Shown here in pieces: positions 1-8,738 of a stretch of DNA of 64,000 bases. Position 1 is the first letter of the stretch. Each line of letters begins with the position of its first letter. This DNA is from JAQICJ01 sp041686345 (GTDB taxonomy: Bacteria > Myxococcota_A > Polyangia > HGW-17). Made by a program: the position numbers and the translations under genes. The notes below the pieces were generated by a model. It was not told where the DNA came from. It was given only the letters and a program-made list of their open reading frames with translations, and ran no database searches. The stretch covers positions 27,133 to 91,132 of the forward strand of contig JAWLEA010000001.1 in the NCBI GenBank assembly GCA_041686345.1, written 5' to 3'.

Positions 1-242
1 CATAATCTTTATTGTCAAGCTGAACTGTTTGTAAAAACATCTATATTCTGGTATTGCCAGCAGGGCAAAGGATATGATTTTTTTTTCGGATATTTTTTTT
101 TGGGATTACTTCTGTTTTTTCTTGCCATTGATTTAATCTTGCTGCATAACATTGCCTGAATTCAGAATTGAAGTTTAAACCTGTATTCAGATAAAGCTTC
201 AGTTAATATCGGTATTTTCCGGTCATTTGCCAACCAAACATA

Positions 243-272
243 TTGACGTTTGCAATATTCCTGAGTTATATT
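243..272 (+). promoter_or_regulatory. Putative sigma70 promoter for the tRNA pair
   Basis: A TTGACG box (243-248) is followed after 18 bases by TATATT (267-272), about 20 bases before the first tRNA. Both boxes are close to the sigma70 consensus. A transcript from here would cover both tRNAs and the downstream HAD gene. The rest of positions 1-242 is AT-rich, and I see no gene in it. Confidence 0.55.
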
Positions 273-293
273 ATATTCAGGGTTCAGATACTT

Positions 294-370
294 GGCTCTG
301 TGGCCCAATTGGCAGAGGCGCTCGACTCAAAATCGAGAGGTTCTGGGTTCGACTCCCAGCAGAGCCACCA
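294..370 (+). tRNA. tRNA, anticodon CAA (Leu-like, short variable arm)
   Basis: This folds as a complete cloverleaf. The acceptor stem is GGCTCTG (294-300) with CAGAGCC (360-366), then A367 and an encoded CCA (368-370). The D arm has a 3-bp GCC/GGC stem and an 11-base loop containing TTGG, the architecture of tRNA-Leu. The anticodon stem is CTCGA/TCGAG with loop CTCAAAA, so the anticodon is CAA (Leu). The T arm is CTGGG/CCCAG with loop TTCGACT. The variable region is only five bases (338-342), whereas canonical tRNA-Leu is class II with a long variable arm. It is therefore a Leu-anticodon tRNA with a class I variable loop. Its charging specificity cannot be read from sequence. Confidence 0.85.
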
Positions 371-378
371 CATCTTTT

Positions 379-464
379 GCCCGGATGGCGGAATAGGTAG
401 ACGCAGCGGACTTAAAATCCGCCGGGATTCATCTCCTGTACCGGTTCGATTCCGGTTCTGGGCA
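379..464 (+). tRNA. tRNA-Leu(TAA)
   Basis: This is a class II tRNA. The acceptor stem is GCCCGGA (379-385) with TCTGGGC (457-463) and discriminator A464. The D-arm region contains GGCGGAATAGGTAGACGC. The anticodon stem-loop is GCGGA-CTTAAAA-TCCGC, giving anticodon TAA. A long variable arm precedes the T arm CCGG-TTCGATT-CCGG. CCA is not encoded: the bases after A464 are CAA. It lies eight bases after the preceding tRNA and two bases before the ATG of the next gene, so the three are probably co-transcribed. Confidence 0.95.
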
Positions 465-466
465 CA

Positions 467-1270
467 ATGAAACTACAAAAACCCCCTGCACTTCTTCTCG
501 ATCTCGATGGAACCTTGTATGTAGGTTCACAAATGCTGGAATCTACAGTTGATTTTCTTGAATTTTTGAGAACTCAAAAGATTCCCCATCTTTTTCTAAC
601 CAATAACTCTTCACGCAGTGCCAGAGAATATTACGAAAAATTAAAAAATAAGGGCATTGTTCTTCAAGAATCCCAAGTTCTTACCAGTGGTGATGCTACA
701 ATTTCCTACCTGCAAAAGCATACTGAATACCAAAAAATTTATCTTATGGGCACCCCTTCACTGGAGCAAGATTTTCAAAGAGCGGGTTTTCAACTCACTG
801 CAGAAGATCCTCAGTGCGTGGTTCTTGGTTATGATACCCAAATTACTTATCAAAAACTAGAAACAGCCTCCCGATTTTTGTATGATGGTTTGCCATATAT
901 GGCTACTCATCCCGATCTGACTTGTATTACAGAAACAGGTCTTATTCCGGATACAGGTTTTTTTATAGCGGGATTCAGATTGATGACAGGCAGAACTCCT
1001 GTAATTTTGGGGAAACCATCTGCAAATATGCTTGAGGCTGCTCTGGAACGTATGCAGATAGAGTTTTCACCCAAAATTCTAATGGTGGGAGATCAACTTG
1101 ATACTGATATTAAACTGGGGGTGGATAATGGAATTACTTCGGCTCTCATGCTTTCAGGGGAAACCTCATTGCCCGAGGTAGAGGAATATTCCCTTTCTCC
1201 CCATTTTATCTATAAACACAATGGTCAATTGTTGGAAGATCTCCGAAAGTTGTATTCTGAGGGATCTTAA
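467..1270 (+). CDS. HAD-superfamily phosphatase, NagD-like (subclass IIA)
   Basis: A 267-residue cytoplasmic HAD hydrolase. Motif I is DLDGTLY near residue 12, with the nucleophile Asp and acid/base Asp. Motif II is FLTNNSS near residue 44. The lysine lies in ILGKPS, and the Mg-binding motif is VGDQLDTDI near residue 205. The order and length fit the NagD/p-nitrophenylphosphatase group, which dephosphorylates small phosphoesters; the physiological substrate is unknown. The only start that keeps motif I correctly placed is ATG 467, two bases after the tRNA-Leu 3' end, so no separate Shine-Dalgarno can exist. After tRNA 3' processing the mRNA would be almost leaderless. This arrangement is odd and is reported as a finding. 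Confidence 0.88.
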   Translation: MKLQKPPALLLDLDGTLYVGSQMLESTVDFLEFLRTQKIPHLFLTNNSSRSAREYYEKLKNKGIVLQESQVLTSGDATISYLQKHTEYQKIYLMGTPSLEQDFQRAGFQLTAEDPQCVVLGYDTQITYQKLETASRFLYDGLPYMATHPDLTCITETGLIPDTGFFIAGFRLMTGRTPVILGKPSANMLEAALERMQIEFSPKILMVGDQLDTDIKLGVDNGITSALMLSGETSLPEVEEYSLSPHFIYKHNGQLLEDLRKLYSEGS

Positions 1271-1542
1271 AATCACCAAAAGACATCAGGATGCAAAAGA
1301 AGGGTTTTTGGGAATACAGCCTAAAGGGGAAATAATAATTTATTTTGCTATTTTTTCAAAACAATCTATTATATTCTTTTGATATCTCAAATAACGATAT
1401 TAGCTCCTAAAATTATTGGCTGTATTAATACTTATTTAATACTCAAGAAATCTCATAATCTTAAAAATTATCTTTAAAAAATTATGATTCTTGCAGATAT
1501 TTGTTATTTTTGTTAAAAATTTCCATATAAATGAGGAAATAA

Positions 1543-2871
1543 ATGAACAAAATTCTACTTGTAGCTGACGACAGTAAAACAATAAAAAAAGCATTTGAGT
1601 TGAGTTTCACCGGCAAGGATATCAAACTTGTTTTTGCAAATGATGGTCAATCTGCTTTGATGAAGGCAAAAAAACAAAAGCCGGGGGTTGTAATTGCCGA
1701 CCATAAATTGCCGGGTTTAAACGGTTATGATCTTCTTTCTGAAATGAAAAGAGAATCAGGATTGGGAAAAATTCCCTTCATCATAATGCACAGTCATTAC
1801 CAGGAATTTGATGAGATCAAAGGTGTCGGTGCAGAAGCTCATATTGCCAAGCCATTTTTAACCAAGGATATTCATGAAGTTGTGGATAAAGCTTTTGAAG
1901 TGGCCGAATCAGGAGAGGCCGAGGAAGATGTAGAACAGGAAATAGTCATAGATGCTGAATTTCCAGATGAAGAAGAAGCACCTGACGAACTCGAACTACA
2001 ATTTGAAAATATTGGATTGAAAAAGGAACCAGATGTAATATCACCTGCATCCAAGCCTGCTCGATCGTCCAAGCCGGCAGCCCCAAAAAAGCCTGCCCGC
2101 CCGTCGGTACCTCGTTCGTCCAAGCCGGCAGCCCCAAAAAAGCCTGCCCGCCCGTCGGTACCTCGTCCGTCCAAGCCGGCAGCCCCAAAAAAGCCTGCCC
2201 GCCCATCGGTACCTCGTTCGTCCAAGCCGGCAGCCCCAAAAAAGCCTGCCCGCCCATCGGTACCTCGTTCGTCCAAGCCGGCAGCCCCAAAAAAGCCTGC
2301 CCGTCCGGCAGTACCTCGTCCGTCCAAACCGGCAGCTCCAAAAAAGCCTGCCCGCTCGGTAGAATCAGGAATATCCAAAGAGGAAAAGGCTCAATCCAGT
2401 TTTGCGCCACCTCCATCCCGACCTGTTAAACCAAAAGCTCCCAAGTCAACAAAACCCGGAGTTCCTGAAAAACAAAAACAGGAAGAATCAGGCAAGCCTT
2501 TTGTTTCTTCCGATAAATTTAAAAAGTCAAGCAAAACTGCCAGCGCAGGAACCAAAAAATCAGGAGGCGGACAAACAGTATTCATGTCCTCTTTTGCACC
2601 TGAACCTGCCCAGGATGCTTCAACTTCCGAAAAGAGTTCCCAAACTTCAGAAAATCAGCAGATTAAAGAAAAAGTTGTTCAGGATACCCAAAAGCAGGTT
2701 AAAGGAATTGTTGATCGGAAGGTCAGGGAAATATCGGCCCAAGGTGAGGAATTCAAAGCAATAGCCAACTTGAGTAGAGATATCATCGAAAAAATAGCTT
2801 GGGAAGTAGTTCCTCAGTTAGCCGAAGTAATTATCAAGGAAATTGCAGTTAAGGACAAGCATCTCAAATAA
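1543..2871 (+). CDS. Response regulator receiver protein with Lys/Pro/Ala repeat linker
   Basis: 442 residues. Residues 1-122 form a CheY-like receiver with the acidic pair D9-D10, phosphoacceptor D53 (in IADHKLPG) and conserved K103 (AKPF). An acidic segment follows (about 126-150). Residues 176-272 are a basic proline-rich linker of six 17-residue units encoded by 51-bp DNA repeats. The C-terminus (about 415-436, IAWEVVPQLAEVII) is a short helix motif I recognise from other deltaproteobacterial receiver and polarity proteins. There is no DNA-binding or enzymatic output domain, so it probably acts by protein interaction. ATG 1543 has GAGGA eight bases upstream. No partner kinase is adjacent. 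Confidence 0.85.
   Translation: MNKILLVADDSKTIKKAFELSFTGKDIKLVFANDGQSALMKAKKQKPGVVIADHKLPGLNGYDLLSEMKRESGLGKIPFIIMHSHYQEFDEIKGVGAEAHIAKPFLTKDIHEVVDKAFEVAESGEAEEDVEQEIVIDAEFPDEEEAPDELELQFENIGLKKEPDVISPASKPARSSKPAAPKKPARPSVPRSSKPAAPKKPARPSVPRPSKPAAPKKPARPSVPRSSKPAAPKKPARPSVPRSSKPAAPKKPARPAVPRPSKPAAPKKPARSVESGISKEEKAQSSFAPPPSRPVKPKAPKSTKPGVPEKQKQEESGKPFVSSDKFKKSSKTASAGTKKSGGGQTVFMSSFAPEPAQDASTSEKSSQTSENQQIKEKVVQDTQKQVKGIVDRKVREISAQGEEFKAIANLSRDIIEKIAWEVVPQLAEVIIKEIAVKDKHLK
2068..2358 (+). repeat. 51-bp tandem repeat, about six units, inside the receiver gene
   Basis: Near-identical 51-bp units encode SKPAAPKKPARPSVPRS. Units differ at a few positions (S/P at the last residue, SVPR/AVPR in unit 5), and the sixth diverges at its end. 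The period is a multiple of three, so copy number can change without a frameshift. The antisense strand is also open across this block, a composition artefact. Confidence 0.95.
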
Positions 2872-2984
2872 AAGAGGATCTTTTTCAGTGTCAGTAGAAA
2901 TTTTGAATCATCAATATTACAGAATATTGCTGAACAGATCTGAGCTTTTAAAAATCAAAAACACAAATGTAAAAGGAGAAATTA

Positions 2985-3776
2985 ATGCCCATAGTACCAG
3001 GGAGTATTGAATGGAAACAGATGTTGGAATTTGCCAGAAAAATAGCAAGAGAAGGAGGAGAAATTGCCATGAAACATTATGGCAATTCAGATCCACAACT
3101 TAAATACGATATGTCTCTTGTGACTCAGGCAGATCTTGAAGTTCAAGGTCATCTCAAAAAAAGGATTCTGGAAAGATATCCAGATCATAAATTTTTTGGT
3201 GAAGAACAGGACAGTCATAATTTCAGTGGCATGAACAATTTATGGGTTGTAGATCCGGTTGATGGAACAGCTGCTTTTTCCTCCCAATTACCTATTTGGG
3301 GAATTTCTATTTCCCATTATGATGATGGGGATCTCCAATTTGGTGTTTTTTATATGCCTGCTACTGATGAGATGTTTTCTGGTATGGGAAAAAAAGCGTA
3401 TAGAGACGGAGTCAGAATCCGGGCCAGAATAGATGACAGAGTTGACAATGAAGCTGTTTTGTTGACTTACTCACGGTTTCACCAGGATTTCAACACCAAT
3501 TTTCCAGGCAAAGTAAGATCTCTTGGTTCTTCTGTAGCTCACATTGCCTATGTAGCCTCAGGAGCCGCTTGGGGTGCCTTGTTGGGCAGAGTACATATTT
3601 GGGATATTGCTCCCGGTCTTGCAATATTAAGAGCAGCTGGTGGAGAAATAAGAGATCTTGAAGGTAATTTGTTTGATTCAGCCGCTTATTTAGACGGCAA
3701 ACAAGTCGATAAAATCTATCTGGCAGCCGCCAAAGGTCAACATGACCAATTGGCCAGTTTTTTAACCAGGAAATAG
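2985..3776 (+). CDS. Inositol monophosphatase / histidinol-phosphatase-like protein
   Basis: 263 residues of the Mg-dependent FBPase/IMPase superfamily. Metal-binding residues are visible: E73 (FGEEQD), the signature DPVDGT with D90 and D93, and the late Asp in HIWDIAPG near residue 205. The family includes inositol monophosphatase, HisN-type histidinol phosphatase and CysQ-like phosphatases; I cannot tell which from sequence alone. The start ATG 2985 follows the ribosome site AAAAGGAGA. It is transcribed alone, with 113 bases before it and 191 after it. Confidence 0.85.
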   Translation: MPIVPGSIEWKQMLEFARKIAREGGEIAMKHYGNSDPQLKYDMSLVTQADLEVQGHLKKRILERYPDHKFFGEEQDSHNFSGMNNLWVVDPVDGTAAFSSQLPIWGISISHYDDGDLQFGVFYMPATDEMFSGMGKKAYRDGVRIRARIDDRVDNEAVLLTYSRFHQDFNTNFPGKVRSLGSSVAHIAYVASGAAWGALLGRVHIWDIAPGLAILRAAGGEIRDLEGNLFDSAAYLDGKQVDKIYLAAAKGQHDQLASFLTRK

Positions 3777-3967
3777 GTTATCCTCAATCAATTCAGTTAA
3801 TTGTATTTTTCAAAACATAATATCAGGGAATAAATTAAAAAATATAGTAGTTGGTATCTTTACTAAAGACAGGCTTGAGACTTGATAAAATATTATTAAT
3901 GATTAGAACAGTAATACTGTCTTTGTCTTGGATATAATCTGAAAAACTAAACATACAGGAATTGCAG

Positions 3968-5071
3968 ATGAATTTTACCAAAATACTTTTTGCCGGAATC
4001 GGCACATTTTTGACGCCCTGTGTTTATCCACTTATTCCAATCTATTTATCTTCCCTGCTGGGAGCTGATATCTCAAATATTTCCATGCTCAAAAGGGGAC
4101 AATTGTTTATCAGGGCAATTTCCTTCAGCATTGGATTTATCATGGTTTTTTCCCTGATGGGACTCGGAGCAGCCGGTATTGGAGGATTGCTTCAGGAATA
4201 CAGACAGGTTTTCCAACTGGCCGGAGGAATTTTAATCCTGCTTTTTGCATTAAAATTCCTGGGTGTTATCAGTATACCATTCATGGATAAAACTGTGCGC
4301 AAGGATGATTCAACCCTGACCAGGAAGGTAAATCTGCTCACGGCATTTTTAATGGGGATATTTTTTGCTGCGGGCTGGTCTCCATGTATTGGCCCGATTT
4401 TAGGTTCCATACTTACTTATACAGCCTCTGAAACTTCTGAACCAATGATGGGGTTTTTGTATCTCACCGTTTACGGGTTTGGTTTTTCAATTCCTCTATT
4501 GATTACGGCATTTTTTGCTGAATCAGCGGTTAAATTCATTGGTAAAACCTCAAAATATCTCCCCAAGGTGGAAAAAGTAATTGGGGTTGTGCTCTTGTTT
4601 ACTTCTTTTTATTTTTTCAGTGGCATGTTTGGAGGAAGTGATATTTATCAGGAATGTGCCTATAATCCGGTGAGGCCTGATGATAAACCACTGATGGTTG
4701 AATTTTACTCCAAAGATTGTACTGTTTGTAAACAGATGGAGCCTTTGATTAAGGAAATTAAAAAGACTTGTAAAGGGAAAAATATAGAAGTTAGACAAGT
4801 TGATATTTCTCAGGATGAAAATAAAAGATTCGTAAAAAAATATAACCTGGTTGGAGTTCCCACCTTTGTTTTTATCAATCGGGAGGGAAAAGAGGTATCC
4901 AGATTAATAGGCAGGCAGAGCAAACAAAATCTTTTGCAGTCAATTTCAGTTTTGATCGGAGAGTTATGTCCAGGGGTGGGGCCAATTAACAAAAAGCAAT
5001 TACGCCAACCAGAAGAAAAAGAAGCAGGATCTGCTTGTGACACCGGGGAAGAAGTACTTTGTACAGAATAG
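3968..5071 (+). CDS. CcdA/DsbD-type transmembrane protein fused to thioredoxin
   Basis: About 367 residues. The N-terminal half is a CcdA-like membrane domain of about six hydrophobic segments. It carries the paired-cysteine signatures TPCVYPLIPIY near the N-terminus and WSPCIGPILG near residue 140. The C-terminal part (from about 240) is a thioredoxin fold with CTVC and the cis-Pro motif VGVPTF. The protein should pass electrons from cytoplasmic thioredoxin to an extracytoplasmic thiol partner. It lacks the N-terminal alpha domain of E. coli DsbD. I prefer ATG 3968 over the in-frame TTG at 3962 because AGGA (3957-3960) is correctly spaced for it. A short Cys-containing tail follows the thioredoxin domain. 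Confidence 0.87.
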   Translation: MNFTKILFAGIGTFLTPCVYPLIPIYLSSLLGADISNISMLKRGQLFIRAISFSIGFIMVFSLMGLGAAGIGGLLQEYRQVFQLAGGILILLFALKFLGVISIPFMDKTVRKDDSTLTRKVNLLTAFLMGIFFAAGWSPCIGPILGSILTYTASETSEPMMGFLYLTVYGFGFSIPLLITAFFAESAVKFIGKTSKYLPKVEKVIGVVLLFTSFYFFSGMFGGSDIYQECAYNPVRPDDKPLMVEFYSKDCTVCKQMEPLIKEIKKTCKGKNIEVRQVDISQDENKRFVKKYNLVGVPTFVFINREGKEVSRLIGRQSKQNLLQSISVLIGELCPGVGPINKKQLRQPEEKEAGSACDTGEEVLCTE

Positions 5072-5320
5072 ACGCGAACAAGCTTCAAGTATTTGTAATA
5101 ATTGCGTAATAATCATTGCAAAGCCTATGGTGACATTTTGTACACAGGAGGTTGATAACTGTCTTTTTTTGTGCACAGGAGCTGCGTCATTTAATTTTAC
5201 TTTGATGTTTATCATATATTAATGTCTAATATAACAAGGGGTTATGTTGTTTTTGAATTAAGTTTTCGAGGTGGGCATAGATATTGCTTTTAACGCAATG
5301 TGTCAACAAAGGAGACAGCA

Positions 5321-6265
5321 ATGCTACATAATCTATTTTCCAACATAAACTTATCAGTACTTTTAATTATTTTGTTATTTGGTGGATTAATTTCAAGTTG
5401 TGAACACAATATTACCACTGAAAATAATTTTCCCGAGGATTCACTGCGTTTGCTCTATCAGACAAATGTCCCTGCAGGATATGAAAACCTTACCATTATT
5501 GATGATGGATCTAATTCCGATAGAGTTTATCTGCAAACAGGTAAAAATGAACTTTCAATAATAGAAAAAAATGGAAATTATCAGGTGGTAAATCCTGAAT
5601 GTTCTATGGTCAAACACAATCAACAACTTGCATTTTGTGAATCTGGAATCATTTCCTTGAATAATAATGATTTCAAAGGATATCCAAAAAAAATTGCCAA
5701 TTTCAATTTTACCTCTGGTGCAATTGGACCACTGGGCAGACTGGTTTATCTATATGATAAAACCGGAAAACTAAGTTTGACAGATTCAGGCTGGACTCAA
5801 GAAGCCAGTGATGACAGTAATCTGCTGCTGTGGAAAAAGGGGAGGAAAACTCTGGAAATTATCGCCGGTCACGGTATGAGTCATCTTGGAATTGTAAATT
5901 TGGCAGGCAGACTGGTTGATTTGGAAATATCAGGGGAAAATATTATTGTGCTGTATTTGTCCGAGGAAAGAGAGAGTTGGGGCATAGAAACAATATCCCT
6001 GAATAATTATAAAAGATCCGGTGATTTAATCGAAGAAAAGATCACCAATGGAGGAGAACCGGTTGATTTTGCGGTTTCCCCTCAATATAAATCCATGGTA
6101 ATTTTCAACCGGGACAACACCGCTTATTTTCTGGATTTGAATACTGTTGAATATGAAAAGATAACTTTGCCCTGGCAGGTTGATTATGTCATAAATCTCC
6201 AAAATAACTTCTTTGCCTGGTCCAATCAAAATTATAAACTCCACCAGTTGACTGATTGTAACTGA
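5321..6265 (+). CDS. Hypothetical lipoprotein
   Basis: 314 residues. A signal peptide ends in the lipobox LISSC near residue 30. The remainder is Asn/Ser-rich, mostly beta-like, with repeated short hydrophobic strands, which would suit a small propeller or other envelope-anchored domain. I recognise no family. The start is ATG 5321, preceded by AAAGGAG; an upstream in-frame GTG (5300) has no ribosome site. The 5' intergenic region (5072-5320) holds no gene I can support. Probably exported and lipid-anchored; function unknown. Confidence 0.75.
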   Translation: MLHNLFSNINLSVLLIILLFGGLISSCEHNITTENNFPEDSLRLLYQTNVPAGYENLTIIDDGSNSDRVYLQTGKNELSIIEKNGNYQVVNPECSMVKHNQQLAFCESGIISLNNNDFKGYPKKIANFNFTSGAIGPLGRLVYLYDKTGKLSLTDSGWTQEASDDSNLLLWKKGRKTLEIIAGHGMSHLGIVNLAGRLVDLEISGENIIVLYLSEERESWGIETISLNNYKRSGDLIEEKITNGGEPVDFAVSPQYKSMVIFNRDNTAYFLDLNTVEYEKITLPWQVDYVINLQNNFFAWSNQNYKLHQLTDCN

Positions 6266-6452
6266 ATTTTCCTGCAGGCTTTTTCAAGTGTTTGAAAGTT
6301 ATTTTTATTGTTTTTCCTTTTAAAACCATCAAATAAATTGTACAAACAGGGTTTGAAATACCTTTGTATCTACCTGTTTTATCAATTGGATTCTGACCTT
6401 AGTTTTTTTAAATTTAATCAATCAGAATCAGTTTATTAGAGAAATCAAGAAT

Positions 6453-8621
6453 ATGTATTCAAATTCAACAAAATCTTTATTTTTTATTACTTTTTCCTTT
6501 CTTCTTTTTTCTTTTCTTTCATGCAGCTCAAGCAAGGAGGAAAAGACTTCTGTTGTGAAGTTAAAAATGCCGGCTCAGCCTCTTTTTAAAAAGTTCAACA
6601 CCATTGAAAATCAAAAATTGCCGCTTATTATAGCTTCAGCTCGTTATCACGGCAATGAATGGGGAGTTGATAACTGGAAGCAACTGGAAAAATGGATAGA
6701 ACGCAAAGTTGAAAATTATCTGAAATATGGACAGAACGGAAAAGCTTATGAATTATTGGCTCCTTACATGAATATGATAGGCCCGGCTTATAATATTGAT
6801 CGCAAGGTACCTGGTTCCATAGTAAAATTGGCTGAAGTTATCATGGATAAATTAGAAGCAGCAGGGGATATTAGAAAAACCATGCATTTGTGCTTGTTTA
6901 TCAACGAGGTCAATGAGGAAAAATGTTCAGACAAGATGGCTTCTCTGCTCAAATGGTTGATTGAATTTGATCGCCTCAAATTTTCCCATTGCCTTGAAGA
7001 ACAGGACAGTAAAAAGCGTTGTTATGGTGCTAGAATGGGTGATGAAATTCTTTTACCTTTAATCTCAGGTTGGCCCAGCCCCAAGTTGAACAAAATTTAC
7101 TGGAAATATTATACGGCAATTATAGATCACAAGGAATTGGTTGATGATATTTCCAACTGGTCCAGAATAATTGATAAATTACCAAAATATGAACAGGGCA
7201 GATTTTTTGATCGGATTCTATGGCGTCAATTAATTGAAAATCAAAATTTAAGCTTTTTTAAAAAGATTTTCAGTAAAAATAAAAACAGAGAACGAAATTC
7301 TTATCTGGCTAAATTGACCGATCAGATCAAAGGCAAAAAAAATTCTATTATGGCCTTTCACAAATTAGTTGAATATTTTGCCGTCAAATTCAAATCAGCT
7401 TATAAAATCCAAATATGTACCCTGGTTCCAAAAGATATTGAGAAATCAGGAGTAAAAGAAATGTGCAAAGTTCTCAATAGTTTTTCAATTTATGACAGCC
7501 TGCGGGCTCGTACCTATCTGCTTGATATTATAAATTACAATCCATCTTGGGAAGGAGCTTGGGAAAAATTGTTCAAGCTCACTCTGATGAGATTTTACAA
7601 ATTTATTGAAAATGAAGATTTGGACAATGCCCGTCGGGAAGTTGAATTTTTTCAAAAAATCTTTCAAAGGATGAATCAAATTTGGCCTGATGAAGATAGT
7701 CATAAATATCAGGCGGAGATAGCAATTTCATTGAGTAATCTTCATCAAACCAGGGGCAATCCCGATCGAGCCAGAAAAGTTCTGGAAAAAGCTTATACCC
7801 GGTCCAAAAATTTCGGACTTCTGGATGAGTTGATAAAGCTTGAATACTGGGATGGAAATTATCAAAAAGCTTTGGATTATTTTGAAGAATACAACAAAAT
7901 CTCCGAAAATCGCAATTATGCATTGATCCGCTATATGCTCATGGGCAGTTATCTGGGAAGGATCCTGGAAAAGATGGGTAAAGATAAAAGAGCCAAATAT
8001 ACCAGAATGAAAATGATTCGTTACCTTGGCAAGATAGTCAAAGCGGTCAAACACAATCAAGCCAAGAGCAGAATCATGTATGTGGCCGGCAATCTCTATC
8101 TGGAATTGGGCAAACCCAAGATGGCGGTTCAAATATATCAATATATCATAGACAGACGGACCAGTTGCAGCAATTTAATGCCCATATTGCGCAATTTAAG
8201 CCAGCGAGGTTATTTCAACGATTCCCTTGATATTTATTATTCCATTCTGGGTTCAAAGAAATGTTCGGAAAACAGAAAGGTTTATGCTTCTTTTCTCATC
8301 TATCTCCATGGTTTGCAAAAAAAAGCAGAAAGCAATAAATTGGAAATAGCTGCAAATTACATAAAAAGTTACAAAGGAAGTAAATGGCTCGAAGAAATAG
8401 CCAAATATATTATGGGAAAATCAAGTTTTGATGATTTACTGAAAATAGCCAATTCTCCAGGAAGAAAAACTGAGGCCTGGTTTTATGGTGCCATGAAGAC
8501 CTGGGGTGAAAAAGGCTGGAAAGAAGCCAAGGAAATGCTGATTAAAGCAACTTCCCAAAAAGTATATATCTTCATTGAGCATTTCTATGCAGATTTCCTG
8601 CTTTCCCAAAAACGGGATTAA
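6453..8621 (+). CDS. Large TPR-like helical lipoprotein
   Basis: 722 residues. A hydrophobic signal with lipobox FSFLSC (Cys near residue 24) precedes an almost entirely helical protein. TPR-like pairs are clearest at about 420-560, for example SNLHQTRGNPDRARKVLEKA and a GNYQKALDYFEEYNK-like unit. It is Lys-rich and lacks any catalytic motif. A role as an envelope scaffold or adaptor is inference. The upstream ribosome site is weak (AGAGAAA). It is followed by a convergent gene (eno). Confidence 0.75.
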   Translation: MYSNSTKSLFFITFSFLLFSFLSCSSSKEEKTSVVKLKMPAQPLFKKFNTIENQKLPLIIASARYHGNEWGVDNWKQLEKWIERKVENYLKYGQNGKAYELLAPYMNMIGPAYNIDRKVPGSIVKLAEVIMDKLEAAGDIRKTMHLCLFINEVNEEKCSDKMASLLKWLIEFDRLKFSHCLEEQDSKKRCYGARMGDEILLPLISGWPSPKLNKIYWKYYTAIIDHKELVDDISNWSRIIDKLPKYEQGRFFDRILWRQLIENQNLSFFKKIFSKNKNRERNSYLAKLTDQIKGKKNSIMAFHKLVEYFAVKFKSAYKIQICTLVPKDIEKSGVKEMCKVLNSFSIYDSLRARTYLLDIINYNPSWEGAWEKLFKLTLMRFYKFIENEDLDNARREVEFFQKIFQRMNQIWPDEDSHKYQAEIAISLSNLHQTRGNPDRARKVLEKAYTRSKNFGLLDELIKLEYWDGNYQKALDYFEEYNKISENRNYALIRYMLMGSYLGRILEKMGKDKRAKYTRMKMIRYLGKIVKAVKHNQAKSRIMYVAGNLYLELGKPKMAVQIYQYIIDRRTSCSNLMPILRNLSQRGYFNDSLDIYYSILGSKKCSENRKVYASFLIYLHGLQKKAESNKLEIAANYIKSYKGSKWLEEIAKYIMGKSSFDDLLKIANSPGRKTEAWFYGAMKTWGEKGWKEAKEMLIKATSQKVYIFIEHFYADFLLSQKRD

Positions 8622-8738
8622 TCTTATTGATCAATATTTGGTTTACATCAATTTCCCAAATTAAATTGTAAAGTTGCAGAGGGTGTTTTCCTTAAAATTG
8701 ATAATTCCCCTGAACTTTTATATGTGGAAATATAGTTT

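Noticed and set aside
243..470. Forward reading frame over the tRNA pair
   Set aside because: It lies entirely over two well-folded tRNA genes.
2068..2358. CRISPR-like array
   Set aside because: The repeats are contiguous 51-bp in-frame coding units with no spacers.
1872..2378. Antisense reading frames across the receiver repeat
   Set aside because: They arise from the repeat composition; no ribosome site and the sense frame is a clear receiver protein.
5037..5222. Forward 61-codon frame after the thioredoxin-fusion gene
   Set aside because: Overlaps the end of the preceding gene, no ribosome site, Cys-rich composition without pattern.
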